Assembly (NCBI GenBank): GCA_003449615.1
Contig: DMHA01000010.1
Coordinates: forward strand, 14,277-24,127
DNA length: 9,851 nt
Direction of reading: 5' to 3'
From: Flavobacterium sp.
GTDB lineage: Bacteria > Bacteroidota > Bacteroidia > Flavobacteriales > Flavobacteriaceae
In this document: positions 1-6,600 of the stretch, piece after piece
Layout of the letters: the number at the start of each line of letters is the position of its first letter
Position numbering within the stretch: the stretch's first letter is position 1
Made by a program: the position numbers and the translations under genes
The notes under the pieces: generated by a model
Database searches by the model: none
What the model was told of the DNA's origin: nothing
The model's input: the letters and a program-made list of their open reading frames with translations, nothing else

Positions 1-59
1 TGTTGAATTTCAAATTCTCTTGGACCAATATGTCTTAAAGCAAAAGCATCTGTTTTCAT
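1..59 (-). CDS. gcvP: Glycine dehydrogenase (decarboxylating), P-protein, N-terminus only
   Basis: The reverse strand opens with an ATG at 57-59 and reads MKTDAFALRHIGPRE followed by FEIQ before the window ends. This start is the characteristic N-terminus of GcvP from Flavobacteriaceae, in which a short leader is followed by the conserved RHIGP segment. The P-protein is the pyridoxal-phosphate subunit of the glycine cleavage system. It decarboxylates glycine and passes the aminomethyl group to the lipoyl H-protein in the cytoplasm. Only 19 codons of a protein usually near 950 residues are present, so the active-site lysine lies outside. It is divergent from the membrane protein gene beginning at 195, with about 135 bp between them. 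The assignment rests on a short but distinctive stretch. Confidence 0.82.
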   Translation of the reverse strand, partial: MKTDAFALRHIGPREFEIQ

Positions 60-89
60 GTAATGATAAAAGTGTATTTTTTTGAGCCG

Positions 90-97
90 CAAATTTA
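90..97 (-). promoter_or_regulatory. Candidate -7 box for gcvP
   Basis: The reverse strand carries TAAATTTG, an exact match to the Bacteroidetes TAnnTTTG -7 element, about 30 bp upstream of the gcvP start codon. That would give a short 5' leader. I see no well-spaced TTG -33 element, so the call is moderate. Confidence 0.45.
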
Positions 98-194
98 TGG
101 ATTATTATCAAAAAAATAAGGCTTCAAGCAATTGATTTCTGTCAATTTTTCAACTAAATGGCAGTGTTATTAACAGTTTTGTTATTTTTGTTGA

Positions 195-968
195 ATGAGG
201 ATTTTAATCAAAATATTCGATTTTTATATACAAAGTAGTATTCACGTTGCTTTTGCGGTGTTTTGCCTTCTTCAGATTACAGTTGTTTCCAATCAACAGC
301 AGTTAAATAATCACTATTCTTTTTGTGTTTTTTTTGGGACCGTTTTAGGCTATAATTTTCTAAAATATTTTGAATATTTGAAGAAGAAGAATATATGGAA
401 TAAAAAATATTTTACAATTATTGGGGTTAGTGCTTTGGCTGGGCTTGGTTTTTTATTTTCGTTTTACTTTCTGCAACATGCTGTTCAATTATTACTACTA
501 ATTTCAGGATTATTTGTTTTGGTTTACACTTTTTTGAGAAAATACGGATGGTTTAAACTTTTCTTCGTGAGTTTTGTTGTCACTTTTATCACGGTTTATA
601 TTCCGTTTCAAACAACAAAATGGTTGCCATTAGATTTTTACATTAATATAATCCAGCGTTTTTTGATACTCATTAGCTTGCTTATTCCTTTTGAAATAAT
701 GGACAGCAAAACTGATGACAAATCCTTGAATACTTTGCCACAACTATTTGGAATTGAAAGCACTAAACTGTTTGGAATTTTATTGATTATTCCTTTTATA
801 ATTTTAGAATTTCTAAAATTACATCCCAGTTATTTAGTGTTGCCAATTGGAATTATAACTGTTACATTCATAAATTTCACTGAATGGAATAGAAATCAAT
901 ATTACACTTCGTTTTGGGTGGAGAATGTGCCAATTTTGTGGTGGTTGATGCTAGTTTTTTTACAATAA
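195..968 (+). CDS. UbiA-like integral membrane protein (prenyltransferase fold, degenerate first Asp motif)
   Basis: The 257-residue protein is almost entirely hydrophobic, with about eight predicted membrane helices (for example residues 15-31, 74-92, 95-113, 121-138, 152-167, 192-207 and 213-228). Residues 167-186 (FEIMDSKTDDKSLNTLPQLFG) match the second conserved block of UbiA prenyltransferases, a DxxxD pair (D170, D174) followed by the TLP-x-x-G signature. Where the first NDxxDxxxD block is expected, residues 52-60 read GYNFLKYFE: the Asn is kept but the metal-binding aspartates are absent. UbiA enzymes use both Asp clusters with Mg2+ to bind a prenyl diphosphate, so ordinary prenyl transfer is doubtful. 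The ATG at 195 is the first in frame. A TATTTTTG box at 183-190 is so close that a leaderless or near-leaderless mRNA would result if it is used. It is transcribed alone and ends at a strong hairpin. Confidence 0.6.
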   Translation: MRILIKIFDFYIQSSIHVAFAVFCLLQITVVSNQQQLNNHYSFCVFFGTVLGYNFLKYFEYLKKKNIWNKKYFTIIGVSALAGLGFLFSFYFLQHAVQLLLLISGLFVLVYTFLRKYGWFKLFFVSFVVTFITVYIPFQTTKWLPLDFYINIIQRFLILISLLIPFEIMDSKTDDKSLNTLPQLFGIESTKLFGILLIIPFIILEFLKLHPSYLVLPIGIITVTFINFTEWNRNQYYTSFWVENVPILWWLMLVFLQ

Positions 969-969
969 A

Positions 970-997
970 AAAACTGAAGTAGTATTACTTCAGTTTT
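970..997. terminator. Bidirectional rho-independent terminator
   Basis: A perfect 12-bp stem (AAAACTGAAGTA pairing with TACTTCAGTTTT) encloses a 4-base GTAT loop. It begins two bases after the stop codon of the UbiA-like gene. The A-run on the left (967-973) and the T-run on the right make it usable from both strands. It can therefore stop the plus-strand gene ending at 968 and the minus-strand membrane-protein operon ending at 1017. Confidence 0.88.
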
Positions 998-1016
998 ATA
1001 AAAGGGTAAAATAATT

Positions 1017-1403
1017 TTAAGCTTTAAATACAATTCGTTCTTCATTTTGAGTCTCTTTCGCTTTTCTTTTTCCTCTAAAGAAGAAATATAAATTAACAAA
1101 TAACATAATGCCAAGATAAATAGAAAATCCACCAATTTTATAACTCAAAGCTTCTATTAATGTTTGATAATCATTTTTGTATTCGCTTATGGTCAAGATC
1201 ATTAATGCAAATCCTAGATTGAGTAGATAAAATCCTGTTTCGAAAAGTTTGTTCGTAGCATTTGCGATTTCTTCTCTGCCTTTGAAAATGTCAAGCATAT
1301 ATATTTTTCCGTTTTGGAATAAAGTTCTTGAAACATAATAGGTCAAGAAAATAGCAATTGGTAAATAGATGGCGTAACCGATCAGAATTTTTGTAGTTTC
1401 CAT
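1017..1403 (-). CDS. Small integral membrane protein, paralogue of its upstream neighbour
   Basis: This 128-residue protein has three predicted membrane helices (about 5-25, 56-73 and 89-109) and a basic, charged tail (GKRKAKETQNEER) likely to face the cytoplasm. It is clearly related to the product of 1423-1770. Both start with IGY-x-IYL, carry NG-x-I after helix 1, have the block G-[FY]-YLLN-[LI]-G in helix 2, and a LIE-x-[LI] segment before helix 3. I recall the G-[FY]-YL-x-N-x-G block from an unnamed membrane family found in several phyla, with no known activity. It is last in the minus-strand block, 19 bp downstream of its paralogue, and is followed by the terminator at 970-997. I cannot assign a function. 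Confidence 0.75.
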   Translation of the reverse strand: METTKILIGYAIYLPIAIFLTYYVSRTLFQNGKIYMLDIFKGREEIANATNKLFETGFYLLNLGFALMILTISEYKNDYQTLIEALSYKIGGFSIYLGIMLFVNLYFFFRGKRKAKETQNEERIVFKA

Positions 1404-1422
1404 AATAATAAGTGTTTAAGTG

Positions 1423-1770
1423 TTATTTAATTAATTTGTGAATGTATTTGGTTAATATTATAATGTTAGTGTAATGCAATGCAGAGATAATAAAAATGAT
1501 GGTTGCTGTTTTTAGAGCGATAACTTCTATGAGTTGATGGATCGAAAGTATTTTCTCCCACGAAATCAAAGTCATTGCACAATAACCGATGTTCAAAAGA
1601 TAATATCCCAATAGTAAAATTTGATTTATTTTTTGACATAAATCGGCGTGATTTGGTATTAATTCTGAAACGAATATATTGCCATTTTTATAGCAGATTT
1701 TGCCCACTTTTAGAATAATTATAATCGTAATGCCGAGGTATATGATGTATCCAATGATGTTGAGGTTCAT
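1423..1770 (-). CDS. Small integral membrane protein, paralogue of its downstream neighbour
   Basis: The 115-residue product has three predicted membrane helices (about 5-22, 52-69 and 86-107) and a short basic C-terminus. It shares the NG-x-I turn (residues 29-32), the LLLGYYLLNIGY block (52-63) and the LIEV segment (80-83) with the protein encoded just downstream. The two genes most likely arose by tandem duplication. The loop between helices 1 and 2 contains ELIPNHADLCQKIN, with a His and a Cys that are not present in the paralogue, where the loop reads DIFKGREEIANATN. It lies 27 bp downstream of the 120-residue membrane protein gene and 19 bp upstream of its paralogue, so co-transcription is likely. 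The function is unknown. Confidence 0.75.
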   Translation of the reverse strand: MNLNIIGYIIYLGITIIIILKVGKICYKNGNIFVSELIPNHADLCQKINQILLLGYYLLNIGYCAMTLISWEKILSIHQLIEVIALKTATIIFIISALHYTNIIILTKYIHKLIK

Positions 1771-1797
1771 AATTTTTGCTTTTCAAGTGTTAAAAGT

Positions 1798-2160
1798 TTA
1801 TTTTCTTGAATGTTGATTAAGTATGTAAGTAAAGTATAAAGCGAGCATAATTGGTATTGGAATTCCAAACATTGATAGTATGCTTTCAATTAATTCTTGG
1901 TGTTCAAAAAAATTGTGTAAATATGTAAAGCAGAATATTAGGAAAAAATATACTAACACACCCCTAAAATAATATCTAATTTCTTTGTTTCCATCTGAAT
2001 CACCAAGCCAAATTAATCCTATTAGTAATTGATAGGTTGGCATTATGAATAAACCGAGTACAAATGGTATAATAACACAGTCCGGAATAAATTGACTCAA
2101 TATAATACTAATTATTAGCGTGATGACAATAGTTAAGTTTCCAATATTTGATAATTTCAT
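1798..2160 (-). CDS. Hypothetical four-helix membrane protein
   Basis: The 120-residue protein has four predicted membrane helices (about 7-24, 28-52, 64-83 and 99-114). The loop between helices 2 and 3 is WLGDSDGNKEIRYYFRG, which is charged and probably cytoplasmic. It shows no resemblance to the two paralogues downstream and I do not recognise the family. It is the first membrane-protein gene after the GbsR-type regulator, 67 bp away. That gap contains a copy of the palindrome also found in front of the regulator, which implies that expression of this gene and the two after it is controlled by that regulator. No TAnnTTTG box is visible in the gap, so read-through from the regulator promoter is also possible. 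Confidence 0.7.
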   Translation of the reverse strand: MKLSNIGNLTIVITLIISIILSQFIPDCVIIPFVLGLFIMPTYQLLIGLIWLGDSDGNKEIRYYFRGVLVYFFLIFCFTYLHNFFEHQELIESILSMFGIPIPIMLALYFTYILNQHSRK

Positions 2161-2176
2161 GATTATTTATTATTTT

Positions 2177-2202
2177 AAACTTTCAGAAAAAAATGAAAGT
2201 TT
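2177..2202. promoter_or_regulatory. Palindromic operator, copy 1 (regulator/membrane-gene gap)
   Basis: AAACTTTCA, eight spacer bases, then TGAAAGTTT form a perfect 9-bp inverted repeat. It lies 17-42 bp upstream of the start codon of the 120-residue membrane protein (minus strand). The same half-sites with the same 8-base spacing recur at 2780-2805 in front of the regulator. A dimeric winged-helix protein such as the adjacent GbsR/MarR-type regulator is the natural binder. As a hairpin it could also act in RNA, but exact recurrence of both half-sites and spacing favours a DNA operator. Confidence 0.72.
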
Positions 2203-2227
2203 TAATTAAATTTTTAGGTATAGGAAT

Positions 2228-2731
2228 TTATTTCATAATTTTTAAAACCAATCTGCCCAACCAGTTTTCGTTGAATTCAGTCATTTTGTCTAACATATTA
2301 TCTGCCTTCAAAACAAAATCGTAAAGTTTTGTTGTTTGATCTTTAAAGTGTCTTTCTTCAGCTGAATCTTTAGATTCAATCGAAGAAACTTCCTTTAAAA
2401 TTTTCAGAGCTGGCTTGATTTCACGTTTACTTCTTTCTCTTGCAATTTTAGAAGCGAGTTCATCTAAATCTTTTTCGGCAGTGAAAAATTCTCTTCGTTC
2501 TCCAGCTTTGTATTCTTTGTACACAATTCCCCAATCCATTAATGCCCGTAAATTCATACTAGCATTTCCGCGTGAAATCTGCAATTCGTCCATAATTTCC
2601 TCCATCGAAACTACTTCGTTAGACACCATTAACAAAGCGTGAATTTGCGCCATCGTTTTGTTAATTCCCCACTGAGAACCTAATGCTCCCCAGGTTTGTA
2701 CAAACTTATTTTTTGCTTCTTTGAATTCCAT
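2228..2731 (-). CDS. GbsR/MarR-family transcriptional regulator
   Basis: This 167-residue protein belongs to the GbsR-like branch of the MarR superfamily. Residues 10-21 (FVQTWGALGSQW) form the typical N-terminal helix of that group. A winged helix-turn-helix spans about 24-86, with recognition helix around ISRGNASMNLRALMDWG (52-68) and wing KAGERREFF (75-83). The remainder (about 88-167) is helical and charged and should form the dimer interface. Members repress or activate nearby transport and stress genes; B. subtilis GbsR, for instance, responds to choline. No ligand can be inferred here. The gene heads the minus-strand block of membrane-protein genes. Its own promoter region contains the palindrome at 2780-2805, so autoregulation is likely. 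Confidence 0.87.
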   Translation of the reverse strand: MEFKEAKNKFVQTWGALGSQWGINKTMAQIHALLMVSNEVVSMEEIMDELQISRGNASMNLRALMDWGIVYKEYKAGERREFFTAEKDLDELASKIARERSKREIKPALKILKEVSSIESKDSAEERHFKDQTTKLYDFVLKADNMLDKMTEFNENWLGRLVLKIMK

Positions 2732-2757
2732 TTTGGTTGTTTTTCCTTTTGATGAGA

Positions 2758-2789
2758 CAAATCTAAGTAAAAGTTTTTAAACTTTCAAA
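2758..2789 (-). promoter_or_regulatory. Candidate promoter of the GbsR-type regulator
   Basis: On the reverse strand a TTG (2787-2789) is followed after 20 bases by TAGATTTTG (2758-2766). This resembles TAnnTTTG with one extra base. The TTG overlaps the inner edge of the palindrome at 2780-2805, so a protein bound there should block the -33 contact. The start codon is about 27 bp downstream. The imperfect -7 match limits confidence. Confidence 0.4.
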
Positions 2790-2805
2790 AATAAATGAAA
2801 GTTTA
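2780..2805. promoter_or_regulatory. Palindromic operator, copy 2 (regulator promoter)
   Basis: AAACTTTCA-N8-TGAAAGTTT is repeated here exactly, and the pairing extends one base further on each side to 10 bp. It sits 49-74 bp upstream of the regulator start codon and overlaps the candidate -33 element. A third, closely spaced half-site (AAAGTTT, 2771-2777) lies next to it and forms a second inverted repeat with the left arm. The layout suggests an autoregulatory operator. Confidence 0.75.
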
Positions 2806-2836
2806 TTTAAATTATTTTAAATTGAATGAAATGATT

Positions 2837-2844
2837 TATATTTG
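2837..2844 (+). promoter_or_regulatory. Candidate -7 box upstream of hicAB
   Basis: TATATTTG matches TAnnTTTG exactly, 71 bp upstream of the original hicA start codon. No well-spaced -33 TTG is evident. A second exact match, TATCTTTG (2906-2913), ends one base before that ATG. If the second box is used, transcription would start inside or after the original start codon, so the upstream box may be the better promoter. Confidence 0.35.
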
Positions 2845-2873
2845 GAATTATATCTGAATGTCACATCGATTAT

Positions 2874-2892
2874 GTAACTATTTTTTAGTTGC
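2874..2892. promoter_or_regulatory. Possible HicB operator (inverted repeat)
   Basis: GTAACTA and TAGTTGC form a 7-bp inverted repeat with one G-T pair around a five-base T loop, 22 bp upstream of the hicA ATG. HicB antitoxins with a ribbon-helix-helix domain bind inverted repeats in their own promoter, which makes this a candidate site. The repeat is short and could be chance in such AT-rich DNA. Confidence 0.25.
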
Positions 2893-2914
2893 AGATAAAA
2901 AATACTATCTTTGT

Positions 2915-2992
2915 ATGAGTAAAGTTGATAAGTTAATAGAGAAATTAAAATCAAAACCAAAAGATTTTATACCGATTATGTATTCAATATAG
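2915..2992 (+). pseudogene. hicA: Detached 5' fragment of hicA
   Basis: An ATG at 2915 opens a frame reading MSKVDKLIEKLKSKPKDF (2915-2968). That is the usual N-terminal extension of flavobacterial HicA toxins, in which the next residues are TWDE. Here the frame instead runs into unrelated sequence (IPIMYSI) and stops at 2990-2992. The expected continuation, TWDEMLKVL, resumes at 3075 in a different frame. The 106 bases between F (2966-2968) and T (3075-3077) are not a multiple of three, so the original reading frame is broken. The fragment alone should have no toxin function. Confidence 0.68.
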
Positions 2993-3073
2993 TCCAAGAA
3001 AATTGGACTTTTTTCATACTATATCGGCATTGTACCTTAAACGTATGGACTACATTATAAATATTATTGGTAC
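2970..3073. mobile_element. MITE-like insertion in hicA, about 104 bp
   Basis: The extra DNA that splits hicA starts TACCGATTATG and ends ATTATTGGTAC. The left 27 bases (2970-2996) and the reverse complement of the right 27 (3046-3072) agree at 20 of 27 positions by my count, which gives imperfect terminal inverted repeats. A third copy of the arm, inverted and more diverged, lies at 3004-3027. With the left arm it forms a hairpin around AGTCCAA-gaaaa-TTGGACT. A TA dinucleotide occurs at both junctions (2968-2969 and 3074-3075), consistent with a TA target duplication as in the Tc1/mariner-IS630 group, but two bases are weak evidence. It encodes no transposase. The exact ends could shift by one or two bases. 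Confidence 0.5.
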
Positions 3074-3263
3074 TACTTGGGATGAAATGCTTAAAGTTTT
3101 AAATTATTTCGGATTTGAACAATTTGCGCAAGGAAAAACGGGAGGTTCAAGGCGAAAATTTATAAATAAAGAAAAACAGATTATCAGCTTACACGAACCA
3201 CATCCACAAAAAGTGTTGAAATTATACCAATTGGATATAATAATTGACTATTTAAAATTGTAG
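3003..3263 (+). CDS. hicA: HicA-type mRNA interferase toxin, 5'-truncated with a replaced start
   Basis: The 86-residue frame starts at an ATG inside the insertion. Residues 1-24 (or 15-24 from the second ATG at 3045) are insertion-encoded. From residue 25, TWDEMLKVLNYFGF and GKTGGSRRKF, followed by ISLHEPHP and a final helix, match HicA of the Bacteroidetes type. The fold expected is the small dsRBD-like alpha-beta-beta-beta-alpha, and all its elements remain. HicA toxins cleave mRNA using a conserved His; in this subgroup I expect it to be one of H64 and H67 in LHEPHP, since the usual GSH position reads GSR. hicB follows after three bases. Because only the N-terminal extension is lost, activity is possible if a new start codon is translated. 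It may equally be a dead remnant kept next to its antitoxin. Confidence 0.66.
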   Translation: MDFFHTISALYLKRMDYIINIIGTTWDEMLKVLNYFGFEQFAQGKTGGSRRKFINKEKQIISLHEPHPQKVLKLYQLDIIIDYLKL

Positions 3264-3266
3264 TAA

Positions 3267-3617
3267 ATGAAAAATTATTTTGAATATAAAGGATATATCG
3301 GAACAGTTGAGTTTTCTGCCGAAGACAAAATTTTCTTTGGAAAAATTCAAGGAATCAATGATTTAGTGACTTTTGAAGGCAGTTCGGTAGATGAGTTAGA
3401 AAAATCTTTTCAAGAATCAGTTCTTGATTATTTAGACACTTGCGTTTCTTTAAATAAAGCACCCGAGAAAGTTTTTAAAGGTTCTTTTAATGTTCGGATT
3501 TCAAAGGAATTACATCAAAAAACAGCTCTTTTAGCATTCAAAAAAGGGTTGAATTTGAATGATATTGTTAAAGAAGCGTTGAATTATATCGTAAAACACG
3601 AAGAGGTTTTGGGGTAA
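3267..3617 (+). CDS. hicB: HicB family antitoxin
   Basis: The 116-residue protein has the two-part HicB layout. Residues 1-65 form the partly degraded RNase H-like domain (YKGYIGTVEFSAEDKIFFGKIQGI, with the later DELEKSFQESVLDYL helix), which binds and blocks HicA. Residues 72-110 (GSFNVRISKELHQKTALLA, then a helix to YIV) form a ribbon-helix-helix DNA-binding domain that normally represses the hicAB promoter. The ATG at 3267 is three bases after the hicA stop codon, so the pair was built as one operon with the toxin first, the common hicAB order. The reading frame is full length and undamaged, in contrast to hicA. Transcription ends at the hairpin at 3619-3656. Confidence 0.88.
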   Translation: MKNYFEYKGYIGTVEFSAEDKIFFGKIQGINDLVTFEGSSVDELEKSFQESVLDYLDTCVSLNKAPEKVFKGSFNVRISKELHQKTALLAFKKGLNLNDIVKEALNYIVKHEEVLG

Positions 3618-3618
3618 A

Positions 3619-3656
3619 AAAAAAACGAAGATTTACTACTTGGTTTCCGTTTTTTT
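3619..3656. terminator. Convergent bidirectional terminator
   Basis: A run of ten A bases (3616-3625) followed by CG pairs with CG and seven T bases (3648-3656), giving a 9-bp AT-rich outer stem around a loosely paired 20-base interior. It lies between the stop of hicB on the plus strand and the stop of the SNF2 gene on the minus strand, where a terminator shared by both is expected. Confidence 0.6.
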
Positions 3657-3677
3657 AAATAGTTTAAACCTAAATAT

Positions 3678-6600
3678 TTAAGAAAAAAACGCCTTTACCT
3701 GATTCACATCAAAAGATTTTTTCTCATCATCAACAGCGATAATACTGGTGGCAACGGCTTTCTTTTTGCCCTGTAACAAAGCTATTTTTTCTTCGATAGT
3801 GTCTTTGCAAATCATTCGATAAGCCATTACTTTTTGTTTTTGTCCAATGCGATAACAACGATCAATGGCTTGATTTTCGACAGCTGGATTCCACCACGGA
3901 TCTACCAAGAAAACATAATCGGCTTCGGTCAAATTGAGTCCTGTTCCGCCCGCTTTTAGACTAATTAAAAACACACGAACATCGGAATTATTCTGAAAAT
4001 TATTCACTTTTTCTTCCCGATTGGTCGTTTGTCCGTCGAGGTATTCATAATAAATTTGGTCTTCATCTAATCGGATTTTGATGAGTTGCAGCATTTTTAC
4101 AAATTGCGAAAACACCAATATTTTATGATTTCCTGTTTTTTCTTTGATGTTTTCTATCAATAAATCGAGTTTAATTGATTGATTTCCATAATCTTCTTCG
4201 TCCGAAATTAAGGCTGGTGAATTGCAAATTTGTCTCAATTTGGTCAATCCTTCCAAAATATACATTTGGGCATTTTCTACCCCATTTTCGTCTATTTTGT
4301 TGATGAGGTAATCACGATATTTGTTTTTGAAACTATCATAAACCTTGCGTTGTTCGATTCCCATTTCGCAATAAATAATGCTTTCGGTTTTCTCTGGAAG
4401 TTCTTTTGCCACTTGCTCTTTGGTTCGTCGAAGCAAGAATGGAGCAATCATTTTACTCAATAAATGTGAGGCTTCGTGGTTCTTTTCTTTGTCGATAGCA
4501 TCCGAAAATTCAGATTTAAAATGCGTCATATTGCCCAATAATCCAGGATTAATAAAGTTCATTTGGGCATACAAATCGAAAGTGTTATTCTCTATCGGAG
4601 TGCCCGTGAGCACCAATCTATTATAGGAATTTAATAATCGAACGGCTTTGTATCGTTTGGAATTTGGGTTTTTAATGGCCTGACTTTCGTCTAAAATAAT
4701 ATAATTGAACTTGAAATCTTTCATAAATTCTACATCATTCAGCAACGATCCGTAAGTAGAAATTATTAGGTCGTATTTAGAGAAATCATCTTTGTTTTCT
4801 ATCCGATTTGATCCTACAAAAGCTAACATTTTGAGTGTTGGACAAAACTTGGCAATTTCATTTTTCCAATTGAAAATCAGCGAAGTGGGTGCAATAATCA
4901 AAGATGGTAAGCATTTTTTATCTTTCAGTTTCAAATATTGCAGGAAGGCAATGGCTTGGAGCGTTTTTCCCAATCCCATATCATCGGCAAGACAACCGCC
5001 CAGTTGATTTTTGTCCAAAAATGCCAACCAATTCAATCCGTGATGCTGATAATCTCTTAGTTTGGCTTTGATTCCTGATGGAATTTTAACTTCTTCTATG
5101 TTAGAAATATTTTGCAATCGTTTCTTTTTTTCTAATAATTCGACCAGAAATGGTGGTTTTTTCTCCATTTCGTCAAACAATTCGTCTATAATTCCAAATT
5201 GGTAATTGGAAAGTTTAACGCCATTTTTCTTTATTTCTCCCACTTTGAAATAGTTGGCGAATTTTTTCATCCACTCTTCAGGCAATATTCCGAGCGTTCC
5301 ATCTCCAAGAGCAACGAAATTTGTTTTCTTAATAAAGGCTTTTTGAAGTTCTTTCAACCCAACTTTTTGATTTCCAAAACTAATATCGATTTCCAAATCG
5401 AACCAATCAATATCGGATTTTAAGCCAATTTTAATTACGGGTTTATTGATATTGAATTTGAAAGATTTTAAATTATTCGCTCCAAAAACTTTCATTTCCT
5501 GCTGTTGCATTCTATCGGTAGCGTGCAACATCCAATAGTTTTCCATCAGTTGCTCGGGCGTTAGAAAAAAGAATTCCTCCTGCTCGGCAAATGCGGGATG
5601 CAAACCTCTAAATTCTTCTATAAAATTATCTTCAAAAGACTGATTCCTTTCTTGAAATAAAATGTTGGTTTGGTTGGTATCATTCTTAGATTTTTCGACA
5701 AGCATTTCATTAGAAAATACAGGAATTAATTGATTTGGATATTGAACTGCTGGCTTGAAAACAATGTATTGACCATCAAAATCAGTAATGTAAACGTGTT
5801 TTTCCAGACTATTCTCCTCAATTTCAACTTTACTTTTTTTGAAAATAGAAGTTTGAATTTCAAATTTTTCGGATAAGGGTTTTACAATTTTTTCAAAAAA
5901 ATCAGGCGTATCTTTTTTGAGATAATTCACTTCGGCATAATCACTAAAATGATTTAGATATATCGAAAGTTTGGGGTCAGCTATCGGTACAATCACTCCG
6001 TCAACAAAAATGAATAAAGGAGTGATTTGTAATGCTGCGGCATCTAAATTATAGTTCTTTTCGTCTAACGTTAATTTAGCTTTTAGTGTGTAGAAATAAG
6101 CCGTTTCACTTATTGTAAAAAATAATTTTATGGTTTTATTATCAAATATGCAGGGATTCAGGTTCTTACGAACTAGTGAGTCATTGCAATTATAAGTATA
6201 ACTGAAATTGTTTTCTAAAGCCAGCAATAATTCTTGACTCGAAGCGATTGCTTTTTTTAAATAGTTGACATCTTTAGAAGTCTTGAATTTGATTAACTCC
6301 CTGTTTACTTGCATTGTTTTTACAATCAAACTTTGTTCTTCAATAGAATTGTATATCATTAAGGCATCTTCGATATTGTAGTGGTCAATTTTTGTAATAG
6401 ACGATGAGAAATCGGTTTTTGTTTTATTGTATTTGGCTTGAAAAAGAAAGAGTTCTACAAATTTTTTTCGGTCAAATTTAAAACAAACGCCTAAACCAAA
6501 ATCGTTGGCTTCACTTTCTACAAAAGGTAAGTTTATGATAGTATCTACTTCTTCGGTTTTGAATATTTTGGAGTAATCTCTTGAGTCGGTTGTAATGTTT

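Noticed and set aside
130..147. AATTGA-N6-TCAATT inverted repeat between gcvP and the UbiA-like gene
   Set aside because: A six-base AT-rich stem is expected by chance here, and no gene ends nearby for it to terminate.
902..1135. Minus-strand frame of 77 codons overlapping the end of the UbiA-like gene
   Set aside because: It crosses the terminator hairpin and overlaps two better-supported genes in other frames.
2415..2642. Plus-strand frame of 75 codons opposite the GbsR-type regulator
   Set aside because: It is antisense to the winged-helix domain and its composition is that of a shadow frame.
4230..5423. Several plus-strand open frames of 70-80 codons inside the SNF2 gene
   Set aside because: They lie antisense to well-conserved helicase motifs, have no recognisable domains and no promoters of their own.
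5483..5495. AAAACTTTCAT half-site inside the SNF2 gene as a further GbsR operator
   Set aside because: Only one half of the palindrome is present and it lies inside a coding region.
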